Shown: positions 27,220 through 36,376 of the stretch, one piece after another | How the letters are laid out: each line of letters starts with the position of its first letter | Position numbering within the stretch: the stretch's first letter is position 1 | NCBI RefSeq assembly: GCF_947502895.1 | Contig: NZ_CANNBM010000003.1 | Location: 186,001 to 250,000 of the forward strand | Length of the DNA stretch: 64,000 nucleotides | Direction of reading: 5' to 3' | Origin: an uncultured Sulfitobacter sp. | GTDB taxonomy: Bacteria; Pseudomonadota; Alphaproteobacteria; Rhodobacterales; Rhodobacteraceae | Made by a program: the position numbers and the translations under genes | The notes under the pieces: model-generated | The model's input: the letters and a program-made list of their open reading frames with translations, nothing else | Told to the model about the DNA's origin: nothing | Databases searched by the model: none

Positions 27220-28125
27220 TCATGCGTCGAGGCTTGCCCTTGCTTCATCAAGGATGCGTTTGGCTTCGGAGCCCTGCAGTTTTGCGATGTCGTCTTGGTA
27301 CTTCAAGACGGCCCCCAAAGTGTCCGCAATGACTTCGGGGCTGAGCGTGAGCGCATCCAGCGCCAGAAGGCATTTGGCCCAGTCGATTGTTTCGGCCACG
27401 CCGGGTTTTTTGAACAGATCTTCGGTGCGCAGGCGTTGGACGAAAGCCACAACTTCGCGGCTTAGCGCCTCGGCGGCCTCTGGCGCGCGGGCTTGGAGGA
27501 TGTCCATTTCACGGTCAAAATCGGGATAGTCGACCCAATGGTACAGGCATCTGCGCTTGAGCGCGTCATGCACTTCGCGCGTGCGGTTGGACGTGAGAAT
27601 AACGATAGGCGGCTCGGGCGCTTTTATCGTGCCCATTTCGGGGATTGTGACCTGAAAATCGCTGAGTGCTTCGAGAAGGAAGGCCTCGAACGGCGCATCG
27701 GTGCGGTCCAGCTCGTCTATCAGCAGCACAGGTGCGCCATTCTCGTCGGGGCGCAAAGCCTGGAGTAATGGCCGTTCGATCAGAAACTCGTCGCTGAACA
27801 GCTCTGCGTTCAGGCTGGCGCGATCTGTGCTGCCTGCCGCTTCGGCCGTGCGAATAGCAACCATCTGGGCGGCAAAGTTCCATTCATATACGGCGGAGGA
27901 TGCATCAAGCCCCTCGTAGCATTGCAGCCGGATCAGACGACGGCCCATGCTGGCGGCGAGTGCTTTGGCAATTTCGGTTTTGCCCACCCCTGCCTCGCCC
28001 TCCAGAAACAGTGGGCGGCCCAGTTTGAGGCTCAGGAATACAACCGTTGCGAGAGGGCGGCCACAAACATACCCCTGATCACCCAACATTTTTTGTACTG
28101 CGTCTATGGATGTTGTGCCATTCAT
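27220..28125 (-). CDS. MoxR/CoxD-like AAA+ ATPase
   Basis: A 301-residue AAA+ ATPase. The Walker A is GEAGVGKT (43-50) and the Walker B is LLIDELDRTD near 138-147; VILTSNRTREVHDALKRRC carries sensor 1 and the arginine finger region. It belongs to the MoxR/CoxD chaperone ATPases, which remodel metalloenzymes together with VWA partners. The VWA gene follows in the same direction. Confidence 0.9.
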   Translation of the reverse strand: MNGTTSIDAVQKMLGDQGYVCGRPLATVVFLSLKLGRPLFLEGEAGVGKTEIAKALAASMGRRLIRLQCYEGLDASSAVYEWNFAAQMVAIRTAEAAGSTDRASLNAELFSDEFLIERPLLQALRPDENGAPVLLIDELDRTDAPFEAFLLEALSDFQVTIPEMGTIKAPEPPIVILTSNRTREVHDALKRRCLYHWVDYPDFDREMDILQARAPEAAEALSREVVAFVQRLRTEDLFKKPGVAETIDWAKCLLALDALTLSPEVIADTLGAVLKYQDDIAKLQGSEAKRILDEARASLDA

Positions 28126-28380
28126 GCTCTGCGCTATCCCCCGAGGCTATGTCTGTGCTTATCAGGCCACCAGCCGCCCTGCGGGTCAAGGGAGCAATGA
28201 TAGATATGTCACGGCCAGACAGCGCATCGCCCGCAAAGATTGACGCATATCGTGCAAGATGGCATCGTGTTAATGAGCAAAAAAGAGGTCGCGGGCCATG
28301 ATTGGCACCGATACCCGATGATGAGGCGGACATGTTGATACACCAACCAACGGCGGCAGCCTGTGTGCGAGGACGCTATG

Positions 28381-29430
28381 ATGCGTGATCTGAGCATTAC
28401 GGCTGTGACTTGTGTGAAGAACGAAGGTCCCTTCTTGCTGGAATGGATCGCGTTTCATCAATGCATTGGCGTGACCAACTTTCTGTTTTATTCCAATGAT
28501 TGTGACGATGGCACCGACACCTTGTTGGATGCTCTGGCTGAATTGGGCCATATCACCCATCTGCCCAACCCCGCAGAGGGGCGCAATTACCAGATGGAAG
28601 CGCTCAAAGATGCCAAAAAGCAGAGCATTGTCAGCGATGCCGATTGGGTCTGGATCGCTGATGTGGACGAATTTCCGAATATTCACGTAGGCGATCATAG
28701 CTTTGCCGCACTCATCGAGGCCTGTGGCGACCCGCACGCGATCAGCCTCAATTTCCAGTTCTTTGCAAATGACGATATCGAGCAGTTCGAGGACAGCCCT
28801 GTTATCGCGCAATTCACCCGCTCGCATAATCCCGACCTATGGTGTGGCGAGGCGGCGATCGAGGTTAAATCACTGGTGCGGCAGGACTTCCCGCTTCAGT
28901 ACTTTGGCGCGCATCGCCCGTTCTTTCGCCCAAAGGTCAAAAAGAACCAGCGCCCAAGCTGGACAGACGGATCAGGGCGCGACGTGCCGCACCGCTTTCT
29001 TGTTGCCGCCAACCCGCGCCGCATCCGCCGCTTTCCAGCCGCCGGCGCACGGGCTTATGCTACGCTAAACCATTACGCACTGCGCAGTCTTGATAGCTAT
29101 CTGGTCAAAAACGACCGCGGCGATGTAAACCGCGAAAACCGCGCGTTTGACGACACGTATTGGCGCGAACGCAATGATCCGGCATGGGAGGACACGTCCA
29201 TCCAGCGGTATCTGCCTGCATTGGAAAAACAGATCGCATCGCTGAAATCCCAAGGCGACATTGCGGCCCTGCACGAGGCCTGTGTCGCCGCACATGTTGC
29301 CCGCCGCGATGCCCTGCTGGAGCAAAAAGAATACCGCAAAATGCAAAAGCAGCTGCGCGCCGCGTCCAAGCTGCCCCCGCAAGAAGAAGCGATGCTGCGC
29401 GATCTGGGCTTGTTGGAGCCTACATCGTGA
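28381..29430 (+). CDS. Glycosyltransferase, GT2-type (Glyco_tranf_2_4 family), copy A
   Basis: A 349-residue GT-A fold enzyme. The nucleotide-sugar part begins VTCVKNEGPFLLEWIAFH, and the metal-binding motif DVDEF is near residue 97. The C-terminal part carries the LNHYALRSLDSYLVKNDRG segment shared with the other two transferases of the cluster, and ends in a basic helix. GAGGA at 28369-28373 favours ATG 28381 over GTG 28363 or ATG 28378. First gene of a five-gene operon; its stop overlaps the next start (GTGA). The sugar and acceptor are unknown. Confidence 0.8.
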   Translation: MRDLSITAVTCVKNEGPFLLEWIAFHQCIGVTNFLFYSNDCDDGTDTLLDALAELGHITHLPNPAEGRNYQMEALKDAKKQSIVSDADWVWIADVDEFPNIHVGDHSFAALIEACGDPHAISLNFQFFANDDIEQFEDSPVIAQFTRSHNPDLWCGEAAIEVKSLVRQDFPLQYFGAHRPFFRPKVKKNQRPSWTDGSGRDVPHRFLVAANPRRIRRFPAAGARAYATLNHYALRSLDSYLVKNDRGDVNRENRAFDDTYWRERNDPAWEDTSIQRYLPALEKQIASLKSQGDIAALHEACVAAHVARRDALLEQKEYRKMQKQLRAASKLPPQEEAMLRDLGLLEPTS

Positions 29431-30056
29431 GTACTTTTCAAATCGTCAATCTGGGCTTGCCCAAGACAGGTACAACCAGCCTCGCCCGCGCGCTGAAAAT
29501 CGCAGGTTTCCGTGTCGCCGATCACCGCATCCGCCCGCGCCAAACAAAAACGCCCGAGTTGCAGGACGCCTTTGTGGCTGATCTGCTCTACCGTGGTTAT
29601 TTCCAGACAGGTGATCCCGCTGCCTTTTTCGAGGACTTTGCGGCATTGACCGAGCTGAGTTGCCTGCGCAAGGGCAAATCACTGTGGCCTCAAATGGACT
29701 TCGGGCTGATCGATGCGATCCGCAAGCACCATCCTGATGTACGGTTTCTGGCCTCACGGCGCGACAGCTGGGATGTCTCGCAATCCATGTTGGCGTGGTC
29801 GGATTTGGGCACAGACCGTTTGCCCGCATCCGATATTCCGGGCCTGCCCGAAGGGTATGGCGAGACCAGTCGCGAGCGCATCCAGTGGATTGACGGACAT
29901 TACGCGCATCTTGCAGCAATATTTGCAGGTGATCCTTCGTTTCTGGAATACGATGTTGCTGATCCCAAATCCCATCGACTTGTCGCAACCCATATCGGCA
30001 TTGATCTGCCTTGGTGGGGTCAGATCAACGCAAACACCCAGAATAGAGCAAGCTAA
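29427..30056 (+). CDS. Sulfotransferase family protein
   Basis: A 209-residue protein beginning VNLGLPKTGTTSLARAL, the PAPS-binding 5'-phosphosulfate loop of sulfotransferases, with FLASRRDSWDVSQSMLAW as the probable 3'-phosphate segment (Arg and Ser). It should move sulfate from PAPS to a sugar or other acceptor. The start is GTG 29427 in the GTGA overlap with the glycosyltransferase; its stop overlaps the next ATG (TAATG). Short for the family but with both PAPS motifs. Confidence 0.75.
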   Translation: MSTFQIVNLGLPKTGTTSLARALKIAGFRVADHRIRPRQTKTPELQDAFVADLLYRGYFQTGDPAAFFEDFAALTELSCLRKGKSLWPQMDFGLIDAIRKHHPDVRFLASRRDSWDVSQSMLAWSDLGTDRLPASDIPGLPEGYGETSRERIQWIDGHYAHLAAIFAGDPSFLEYDVADPKSHRLVATHIGIDLPWWGQINANTQNRAS

Positions 30057-32461
30057 TGCGCATCTACCTTCATATTGGCCCTGAAGAGGCCAGCGCCGCA
30101 CGGGTACAGTCCGTCCTCGCGGACAAGCGTGAGCAGCTGTTGCGCAAGGATGTGCTGTTTGCCCGCGCGCCGGGAAACAAGAACCACACGCGCCTGTTCA
30201 TGGCTGTCACCGATCCGGGGCATGTGGACCCGCTCCGGTTTAACCGTGGTTATATTACGCCGCAAAAACAGGCTGTTCTGCGCGATACTGTTACCGCTGA
30301 TCTGGCGCGTGAAGTGGCCCAGCAAAGCCCCGACGTGCTTATCGTCTCCTGCGCGCAGCTAGGATCCAGTTTGCGGACGCAAACCGAGCTGGCGCGGCTG
30401 CGCGATATGCTCACGCCGCTGTCGGATGATATCCGCGTGATTGCCCATGTTGACCTGCCCGTGCGGATGCTGGCCCGCGCCTATGCTGCGCAAATTCTCG
30501 AAGGGCGCGGCATATCCCTGCAGGCAGAGCTTGATCTGGTCGGAACCGATTGGTGGCAGACCGCAGTTGAGACGACACCCCGCATCGATCCCGCCGCTGG
30601 TGTATTTGCAGAAACCCAAGCGCCCAATCACTGGCTTGATCTGCCCGCTATGGTCGCGTTCTGGGAGCAGACATTCGGCAAAGGCTGTGTCGAGCTTCAC
30701 AGCTACGACGAAGCGCGGTTTGCCCAAGCTGACGTGACGGACGACATCTGCAAAACCTTTCAAATCGAAGGCAACATCGGCAAAGCGAGCGAGATCGTTC
30801 CGCCGCCGCCTGCGCCCGCTGCCTCTCTGACAAGGGGTAGGCAACTCAATGCGCTGATCTTGCAGGTATTGGCCAGCCGCCAGCGTATTTTGCCGCGCCA
30901 GATGTGGCGCAGCTTTGTACAGGATGTGGGCATTGACGGACCGCCCCTTGATCTTGCCTCGCTGCACCCGATCACAAAACACTTTGCCGCTGGACTAAAA
31001 TCACTGCTCAAAAAGCACGCAGGCCTGCACCCCGACACATTCAAAGCGCCCCGCGCCAAAGGCACATGGGCCGAGGCCGACCCGATGTTCGGCTTTCGCC
31101 CGTCGCAATACCTGTTGGGCTATATGTGGCGTATCGACAAAGCCACCCGCGAAGAACAGCAAAAACGCGCCGAAGACCTTGCGCGCCTTGCAAGCAGCGT
31201 CAATGGATTGCCCGAACCAGCCGCCGCCGCACAGCAAGACGCCCCTGCCCGCAGCGATGAAGACGCCCCTGACGGGCTGACCGCTTCTGCCCGCAAACTG
31301 ATGCCCCCGCTGGCCGTGCAGAACTTTGAAAAACTACGCAGCTCCTCCTTTGCGCCCCACAACAAAATGGGGTCAGTGAACGAAGAAGAATTGGCTGCCG
31401 CCTATACCGAGATCACGCCGCGTGTCTTGCCGCAGGGCAATTCGGGCAATGTCATCGTGGGCTGCATGAAAAACGAAGCCCCCTATATCGTTGAATGGGT
31501 GGCCTATCACCGCGCTATGGGGATTGATAATTTCCTCATCTATACAAACGGCTGCGAAGACGGCACATCAGAAATCCTCGACCGTTTGCAGGAAATGGGT
31601 GTACTGCAACACCGCAATAATGACGCGTGGAAAGGCAACTCGCCCCAGCAATACGCGCTCAATTCCGCGTTGGAAGAGCCGGTAATCAAGAACGCCGAAT
31701 GGATCATCCACATCGACGTGGACGAATTTATGAACGTGCGCTGCGGCAATGGCACGGTACAGGACTTCCTCGCCGCTGTACCAGACGCAACCAATGTCGC
31801 CATGACGTGGCGCCTGTTCGGGCATAATGGTGTGACACAGTTGAATGATGATTTTGTCATCGACCAGTTCGAGACTTGCGCCCCCAAATTTTGCCCCAAA
31901 CCCCATACTGTTTGGGGCTTCAAGACAATGTTCAAAAACATCGGTGCGTATGAGAAAATCTCGTGCCACCGTCCGAACAAGCTGGATGAAGCATTCCAGA
32001 ACAAGGTCAAATGGGTCAATGGCTCGGGCAAGGATATGACCAAAGACGTGGCCGAAAACGGCTGGCGCTCATCAAAGAAGAACATCGGCTACGATCTGCT
32101 ACAACTCAATCACTATGCCCTGCGCTCGGCTGAATCGTTTCTCATCAAACGTCAACGCGGTCGTGCGCTGCACGTAGATCGCTCTATCGGGATCAACTAC
32201 TGGATCCGCATGGATTGGTCCGATTTCCGCGACATCACAATCAAACGGAACGTACCGCGCCTGCGCGCGGAATTTGACCGCTTGATGCAGGACGAGACCC
32301 TGCGTCAGTGGCACGAAACGGGTCAGGAATGGCACCGCGCCAAAGCTGCAGAGCTGCACAAGAATCCTGAATTCGCAGACCTCTACCGCGATGCGCTGGC
32401 CGTAAAACTGACCGAAACCGAGCGGGTGGCCTACGCCCTCGCACTGGATATGGAGAGCTAG
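30056..32461 (+). CDS. Fusion: degenerate sulfotransferase-like domain plus GT2-type glycosyltransferase (copy B)
   Basis: An 801-residue protein. The N-terminal 220 residues follow the sulfotransferase plan: LHIG, a loop, then VQSVLADKREQLLRKDVLFA, as in families that begin IHIG-KTGTTSIQ. The PAPS loop is replaced by PEEASAAR, so the Lys and Thr that bind PAPS are gone. A helical middle part with a Pro/Ala rich linker (near 380-410) leads to a complete glycosyltransferase from about 465 (CMKNEAPYIVEW near 469, DVDEF near 554, LNHYALRSAESF). The sulfotransferase origin of the first domain is my inference. Overlaps or abuts both neighbours. Confidence 0.75.
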   Translation: MRIYLHIGPEEASAARVQSVLADKREQLLRKDVLFARAPGNKNHTRLFMAVTDPGHVDPLRFNRGYITPQKQAVLRDTVTADLAREVAQQSPDVLIVSCAQLGSSLRTQTELARLRDMLTPLSDDIRVIAHVDLPVRMLARAYAAQILEGRGISLQAELDLVGTDWWQTAVETTPRIDPAAGVFAETQAPNHWLDLPAMVAFWEQTFGKGCVELHSYDEARFAQADVTDDICKTFQIEGNIGKASEIVPPPPAPAASLTRGRQLNALILQVLASRQRILPRQMWRSFVQDVGIDGPPLDLASLHPITKHFAAGLKSLLKKHAGLHPDTFKAPRAKGTWAEADPMFGFRPSQYLLGYMWRIDKATREEQQKRAEDLARLASSVNGLPEPAAAAQQDAPARSDEDAPDGLTASARKLMPPLAVQNFEKLRSSSFAPHNKMGSVNEEELAAAYTEITPRVLPQGNSGNVIVGCMKNEAPYIVEWVAYHRAMGIDNFLIYTNGCEDGTSEILDRLQEMGVLQHRNNDAWKGNSPQQYALNSALEEPVIKNAEWIIHIDVDEFMNVRCGNGTVQDFLAAVPDATNVAMTWRLFGHNGVTQLNDDFVIDQFETCAPKFCPKPHTVWGFKTMFKNIGAYEKISCHRPNKLDEAFQNKVKWVNGSGKDMTKDVAENGWRSSKKNIGYDLLQLNHYALRSAESFLIKRQRGRALHVDRSIGINYWIRMDWSDFRDITIKRNVPRLRAEFDRLMQDETLRQWHETGQEWHRAKAAELHKNPEFADLYRDALAVKLTETERVAYALALDMES

Positions 32462-33160
32462 ATGGACGGCAATACCCCCAACCGCGACCCCTATATCACG
32501 TCAAAGGGCATGAAATTCCCCAAGGACGGGCACTTTATCACAGGCCAGCTGCGCGGCGCGCTGCGTGACAACCGCTATGAGGCCAAGGAAACCAACTGTG
32601 TGCTCAAGCTGGTGCGCGACGAAGACACTGTGATCGAACTGGGTGCAGGCATTGGCTATATGTCCACGCTGGTCGCCACACGGCGCAAGATCAAAAACGT
32701 CTTTGCGTTCGAGGCGAACCCCTCTCTCATCCCCTATATCCAGTCCGTGCACGAAGCCAACGGTTTGACCAATGCCCATGTCACTCACGGCATTTTGGGC
32801 AAACGCAACGGCAGTACCAATTTCTACGTGCGCAAAAACCTGCTGTCCTCCTCGATGGAGCCGCTGGAGGGCGACACGCCCGAGACCACCGAAAAGGTCA
32901 AAGTCGATGTGCTGAACGCAGGCCATGTCATCAAAGAAATCAAACCTGACATTCTGATCGCAGATATTGAAGGTGCCGAAGCCACCCTGCTGCCGCATCT
33001 GGACATGTCAGGTCTGCGCGGCGCAATGATTGAACTGCATCCCCAATACATCGGCCCCGATGGCGTAAACGCGGTTTTCCGTGCGATGATGGACGCTGGG
33101 CTGGCCTATTACGCCCGCGCTTCCACGCACAAGGTCGTCTGTTTCCGGCGCGCGTGGTAG
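32462..33160 (+). CDS. FkbM-family methyltransferase
   Basis: A 232-residue SAM-dependent methyltransferase. Motif I is VIELGAGIGYMSTLVA, the acidic loop is FAFEANPSLIPYI, and DILIADIEGAEATLLPHL is the FkbM signature. FkbM enzymes usually O-methylate sugars or polyketides. It starts at the base after the stop of the fusion protein and ends one base before the next glycosyltransferase, which argues for one glycan-modifying pathway. Confidence 0.85.
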   Translation: MDGNTPNRDPYITSKGMKFPKDGHFITGQLRGALRDNRYEAKETNCVLKLVRDEDTVIELGAGIGYMSTLVATRRKIKNVFAFEANPSLIPYIQSVHEANGLTNAHVTHGILGKRNGSTNFYVRKNLLSSSMEPLEGDTPETTEKVKVDVLNAGHVIKEIKPDILIADIEGAEATLLPHLDMSGLRGAMIELHPQYIGPDGVNAVFRAMMDAGLAYYARASTHKVVCFRRAW

Positions 33161-33161
33161 G

Positions 33162-34217
33162 ATGAGCCATGTCGCTATCCTGTGCGTACGCAACGAGGCG
33201 GCGTTCCTTCTCGAATGGCTGGCCCATCACCGCGCAGTGGGTTTTGACGACTTTCTGATTTTTTCGAATGATTGCCAGGACGGCACAGACCTGATGCTGG
33301 ACCGTCTGGAGGCGATGGGTCACGTCACCCATATCCGCAATGATGGGCCCCATGCCAAGGGCGGCATACAGTTTACCGCTCTGAAACAGGCTGCCAAGCA
33401 CAAGCTTGTAAAACGCGCCAAATGGATCTTGCCATTGGATGTCGATGAATTCGTGAATATTCACTGCGGCGATTTTACCCTCGCCGCCTTGCATGCGGCT
33501 ATTCCTGATGCAACGGCGATCACGCTGACATGGCGGCTGTTTGGCGCGAACAACCAGTTGCGCTATACCGATGCCCCTGTACTCGACACTTTTACCCATG
33601 CAGCGCCGAAAATCATGCACTGGCCATGGCGCGCGTCTATGTTCAAGACCCTCTACCGAAACGACAACACCTACCGCAAACCCGGTGTGCACCGCCCCCG
33701 CGACATCAATGACAAAAAAATAGCACAAGCGCGCTGGTTTGATGGCAATGGCACCCCCCTTCCCGATCAGTTTGCGACAAAACGCATCTTCTCCAACTTC
33801 GGGCAGGACAACTACGGGCTGGTCCAGCTCAACCATTACCCGCTGGGTGCGATGGAGAGTTACGTCCTGAAAGCCGATCGCGGCCGCGCTGTACACAGTG
33901 ATGATATGCTGGGCCTCGACTATTGGGTTGAACGGAATTTCAATACCGAAGAAGACACAACCATTCAAAACACGCATCCCTCCCGCACCGCCCAGTTGCA
34001 TGCGCTGATGGCTGACCCCGTGCTCGCACAGCTGCATAGCGATGCCGTAAAATGGCGCAGCGCGCGGTTTGAGACCCTGATGAAGCGTGAACCGTTTCGC
34101 GCTCTCTTCGGGCGTCTTATGATGACGCCACCGTCCCAGCCCGTACCACGCCGCGCCGCGCAATTTATGATCAACCACGCAAATCTTGCCCGAAAGATGG
34201 CCCAGAACGCGCCCTAA
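33162..34217 (+). CDS. Glycosyltransferase, GT2-type (Glyco_tranf_2_4 family), copy C
   Basis: A 351-residue relative of copies A and B: LCVRNEAAFLLEWLAHH at the start, DVDEF near residue 95, and LNHYPLGAMESYVLKADRG near 225. It closes the five-gene operon. The C-terminus is basic and without a membrane helix, so it is probably cytoplasmic or peripheral. Confidence 0.82.
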   Translation: MSHVAILCVRNEAAFLLEWLAHHRAVGFDDFLIFSNDCQDGTDLMLDRLEAMGHVTHIRNDGPHAKGGIQFTALKQAAKHKLVKRAKWILPLDVDEFVNIHCGDFTLAALHAAIPDATAITLTWRLFGANNQLRYTDAPVLDTFTHAAPKIMHWPWRASMFKTLYRNDNTYRKPGVHRPRDINDKKIAQARWFDGNGTPLPDQFATKRIFSNFGQDNYGLVQLNHYPLGAMESYVLKADRGRAVHSDDMLGLDYWVERNFNTEEDTTIQNTHPSRTAQLHALMADPVLAQLHSDAVKWRSARFETLMKREPFRALFGRLMMTPPSQPVPRRAAQFMINHANLARKMAQNAP

Positions 34218-34318
34218 TATAGCGCGCATTTTCCGCAATTTCGCCCTATTGCGATGCTATCCCCGGCTCTGAACCGACGAAACAAACAATCACGTCGGAC
34301 CAGATTGAGGACACGCAT

Positions 34319-35254
34319 ATGGCATCCGAGGCCCTGAATTTCGAGACATCACTCGCCGGTATGAAAAAAGCCGACTGGCTGGCCGCCGTAGAAGAGCTGT
34401 GCGACGAGGACGGCTATTTCGAACAGCTGGGCAAACGCCATTATGCGGCTTTTGTCGAAAAATCTTCCACACTGCTTGTTACTTTCGAAACCTTGCAGGG
34501 CATCCCTGCCCTGTCCCCGCTTGCACAGCCGCTTGGGTGGGAAATGATGCTCGCGCACAACTGGTCCTCACTGTGTATCGCATCGAACGGCGACACGTGG
34601 TTCCGCGACAAGGCCGTCTATGGTTATTTTGACCGCCTGATCGACGATGGTTTCTTCGATGAATTCGAGCAGGTGATCTTTTATGGCGCAGGCCCTTGCG
34701 GCTATGCCGCTGCCGCCTTTTCCGTCGCCTCGCCCGAGGCACGTGTGCTGGCCGTCCAACCCCAAGCAACGCTTGATCCGCGCATCACCGAATGGGACGA
34801 CCGCTTTACCGATATGCGCCGGACCGACTTCACCTCCCGCTACGGCTATGCGCCAGATATGCTGGACGGCGCCGAGGCCGCTTATGTGGTCTATGATCCG
34901 CGCCAGCAGCTCGATGCGATGCACGCAGCCCTTTTTACCCGCCCCAACACACACAAACTGCGCATCCGCCACATGGGTGACGCCATCCAGACCGATCTTT
35001 TGGAGATAGAACAGCTGGCCCCGCTGCTGCTTGCGATCTCGGACAGCACGCTGGATGAACTGGCCTTCGCACGGATGATGCGTGCACGGCGCACGCACCG
35101 TCCCTATCTGCGCAACCTGCTTGATGCGCTAGACAGCCAGCATCGGACGGAACTGGCCATTGCCTTAGCACGCAATGTTACGTCGCGCATGCATGCCCCC
35201 CGTTTTGCCCGCCGCATCGCCGCGTACGAAAAAGCAAAAGCCAAGAACGACTAG
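34319..35254 (+). CDS. Protein of unknown function (311 residues)
   Basis: I do not recognise a family with confidence. The protein is soluble, acidic at its N-terminus and basic at its C-terminus. VIFYGAGPCGYAAAAFSVAS in the middle looks like a strand-loop-helix nucleotide or nucleophile turn, followed by VLAVQPQATLDPRITEWDDR, so an alpha/beta fold is likely. It lies 101 bases after the glycan operon and 32 before pyrC. It may belong to the glycan pathway; the gap leaves that open. Confidence 0.6.
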   Translation: MASEALNFETSLAGMKKADWLAAVEELCDEDGYFEQLGKRHYAAFVEKSSTLLVTFETLQGIPALSPLAQPLGWEMMLAHNWSSLCIASNGDTWFRDKAVYGYFDRLIDDGFFDEFEQVIFYGAGPCGYAAAAFSVASPEARVLAVQPQATLDPRITEWDDRFTDMRRTDFTSRYGYAPDMLDGAEAAYVVYDPRQQLDAMHAALFTRPNTHKLRIRHMGDAIQTDLLEIEQLAPLLLAISDSTLDELAFARMMRARRTHRPYLRNLLDALDSQHRTELAIALARNVTSRMHAPRFARRIAAYEKAKAKND

Positions 35255-35286
35255 CGCGGGTGTGCAGGCCGTGCTAGCACGCGGTC

Positions 35287-36318
35287 ATGACACAAGCCCA
35301 CACGATCCGCCGTCCTGACGACTGGCACCTTCACCTGCGCGACGGCGATATGCTGCGCGCTGTGTTGCCGCATACGTCCCGCCACTTCGCCCGTGCGATT
35401 ATCATGCCCAATCTGGTGCCGCCCGTGGTCACATCCGCTGATGCACGCGCCTACCGCGATCGTATTATGGCCGTTGTTCCGCAAGGCGATGAATTCACCC
35501 CTTTGATGACACTCTATCTGACAGAAGATACCGACCCTGCAGATGTGGCCGCCGCCCATGCCGAGGGTTTGATCACAGCCGTCAAACTCTATCCTGCAGG
35601 GGCCACCACAAATTCCGCCTCCGGCGTCTCCAACTTTGCCAATGTCGCCAAAGTTCTGGAAAAAATGGCGGAAATCGGCCTGCCGCTCTGCACCCACGGC
35701 GAAGTCACCGACCATGACGTCGATATCTTCGACCGCGAAGCCGTGTTCATCGACCGTGTGCTGGACCCGATCCGCCGCCAACATCCCGACCTGCGCGTGG
35801 TGATGGAGCATATCACCACCTCGAACGCGGTTGACTATGTAAAGGCCAACGACAAGAACCTCGGTGCCACAATCACCACCCACCATCTGGTAATAAACCG
35901 CAACCACATCCTAGCTGGCGGGATCAAGCCGCATTATTACTGCCTACCCGTTGCCAAACGCGAAGAACACCGCCTCGCTCTGCGGACGGCTGCCACCTCG
36001 GGCGATGCACGCTTTTTCCTCGGCACCGATTCCGCACCGCATACGGATGAGAACAAGCTGCTGCCTTGCGGCTGTGCGGGCTGCTTTACGGCAACCAACA
36101 CCATGTCGATCCTTGCCGAAGTGTTTGAGCAAGACAGCGCACTGGACAAACTAGAAGCATTTACATCCCTCAACGGCCCCGCGTTCTACGGCCTTGCGCC
36201 AAATGACGACACGCTTACACTGGTCCGCGAAACGGCCACCTACCCCGGCCACATCGACACCCCCGAAGGGCCCGTCACCGTATTTGACCCACAGATGACA
36301 CTCCATTGGACGGTCTGA
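35287..36318 (+). CDS. pyrC: Dihydroorotase
   Basis: A 343-residue type II dihydroorotase of pyrimidine synthesis. The metal ligands His-x-His are in DDWHLHLRDGDML; the lysine carrying the bridging carboxylate lies in VKLYPAGATTNS, further His ligands in LCTHGEV and TTHHL, and the Asp in GTDSAPH. It is followed by pyrE after 58 bases that contain the 24-base repeat. Confidence 0.97.
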   Translation: MTQAHTIRRPDDWHLHLRDGDMLRAVLPHTSRHFARAIIMPNLVPPVVTSADARAYRDRIMAVVPQGDEFTPLMTLYLTEDTDPADVAAAHAEGLITAVKLYPAGATTNSASGVSNFANVAKVLEKMAEIGLPLCTHGEVTDHDVDIFDREAVFIDRVLDPIRRQHPDLRVVMEHITTSNAVDYVKANDKNLGATITTHHLVINRNHILAGGIKPHYYCLPVAKREEHRLALRTAATSGDARFFLGTDSAPHTDENKLLPCGCAGCFTATNTMSILAEVFEQDSALDKLEAFTSLNGPAFYGLAPNDDTLTLVRETATYPGHIDTPEGPVTVFDPQMTLHWTV

Positions 36319-36320
36319 CG

Positions 36321-36344
36321 CTTCTTTATTTTTCCCTTAAACTC
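36321..36344 (+). repeat. 24-base element, copy C (pyrC-pyrE gap)
   Basis: Identical over 24 bases to copies A and B. It starts two bases after the pyrC stop and ends 32 bases before the pyrE start, reading in the direction of both genes. CAATCC follows, as in copy B. Confidence 0.85.
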
Positions 36345-36376
36345 AATCCGCCGCCTGCCACCAAGGACACCGTTAC

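Noticed and set aside
28047..28301. 84-residue open frame across the start of the MoxR-like gene
   Set aside because: Overlaps the conserved ATPase start and has no ribosome binding site or similarity; the gap 28126-28362 is better read as a divergent promoter region.
32940..34238. 432-residue minus-strand open frame
   Set aside because: Antisense to the FkbM methyltransferase and glycosyltransferase C; no motifs, and the plus-strand genes account for the sequence.
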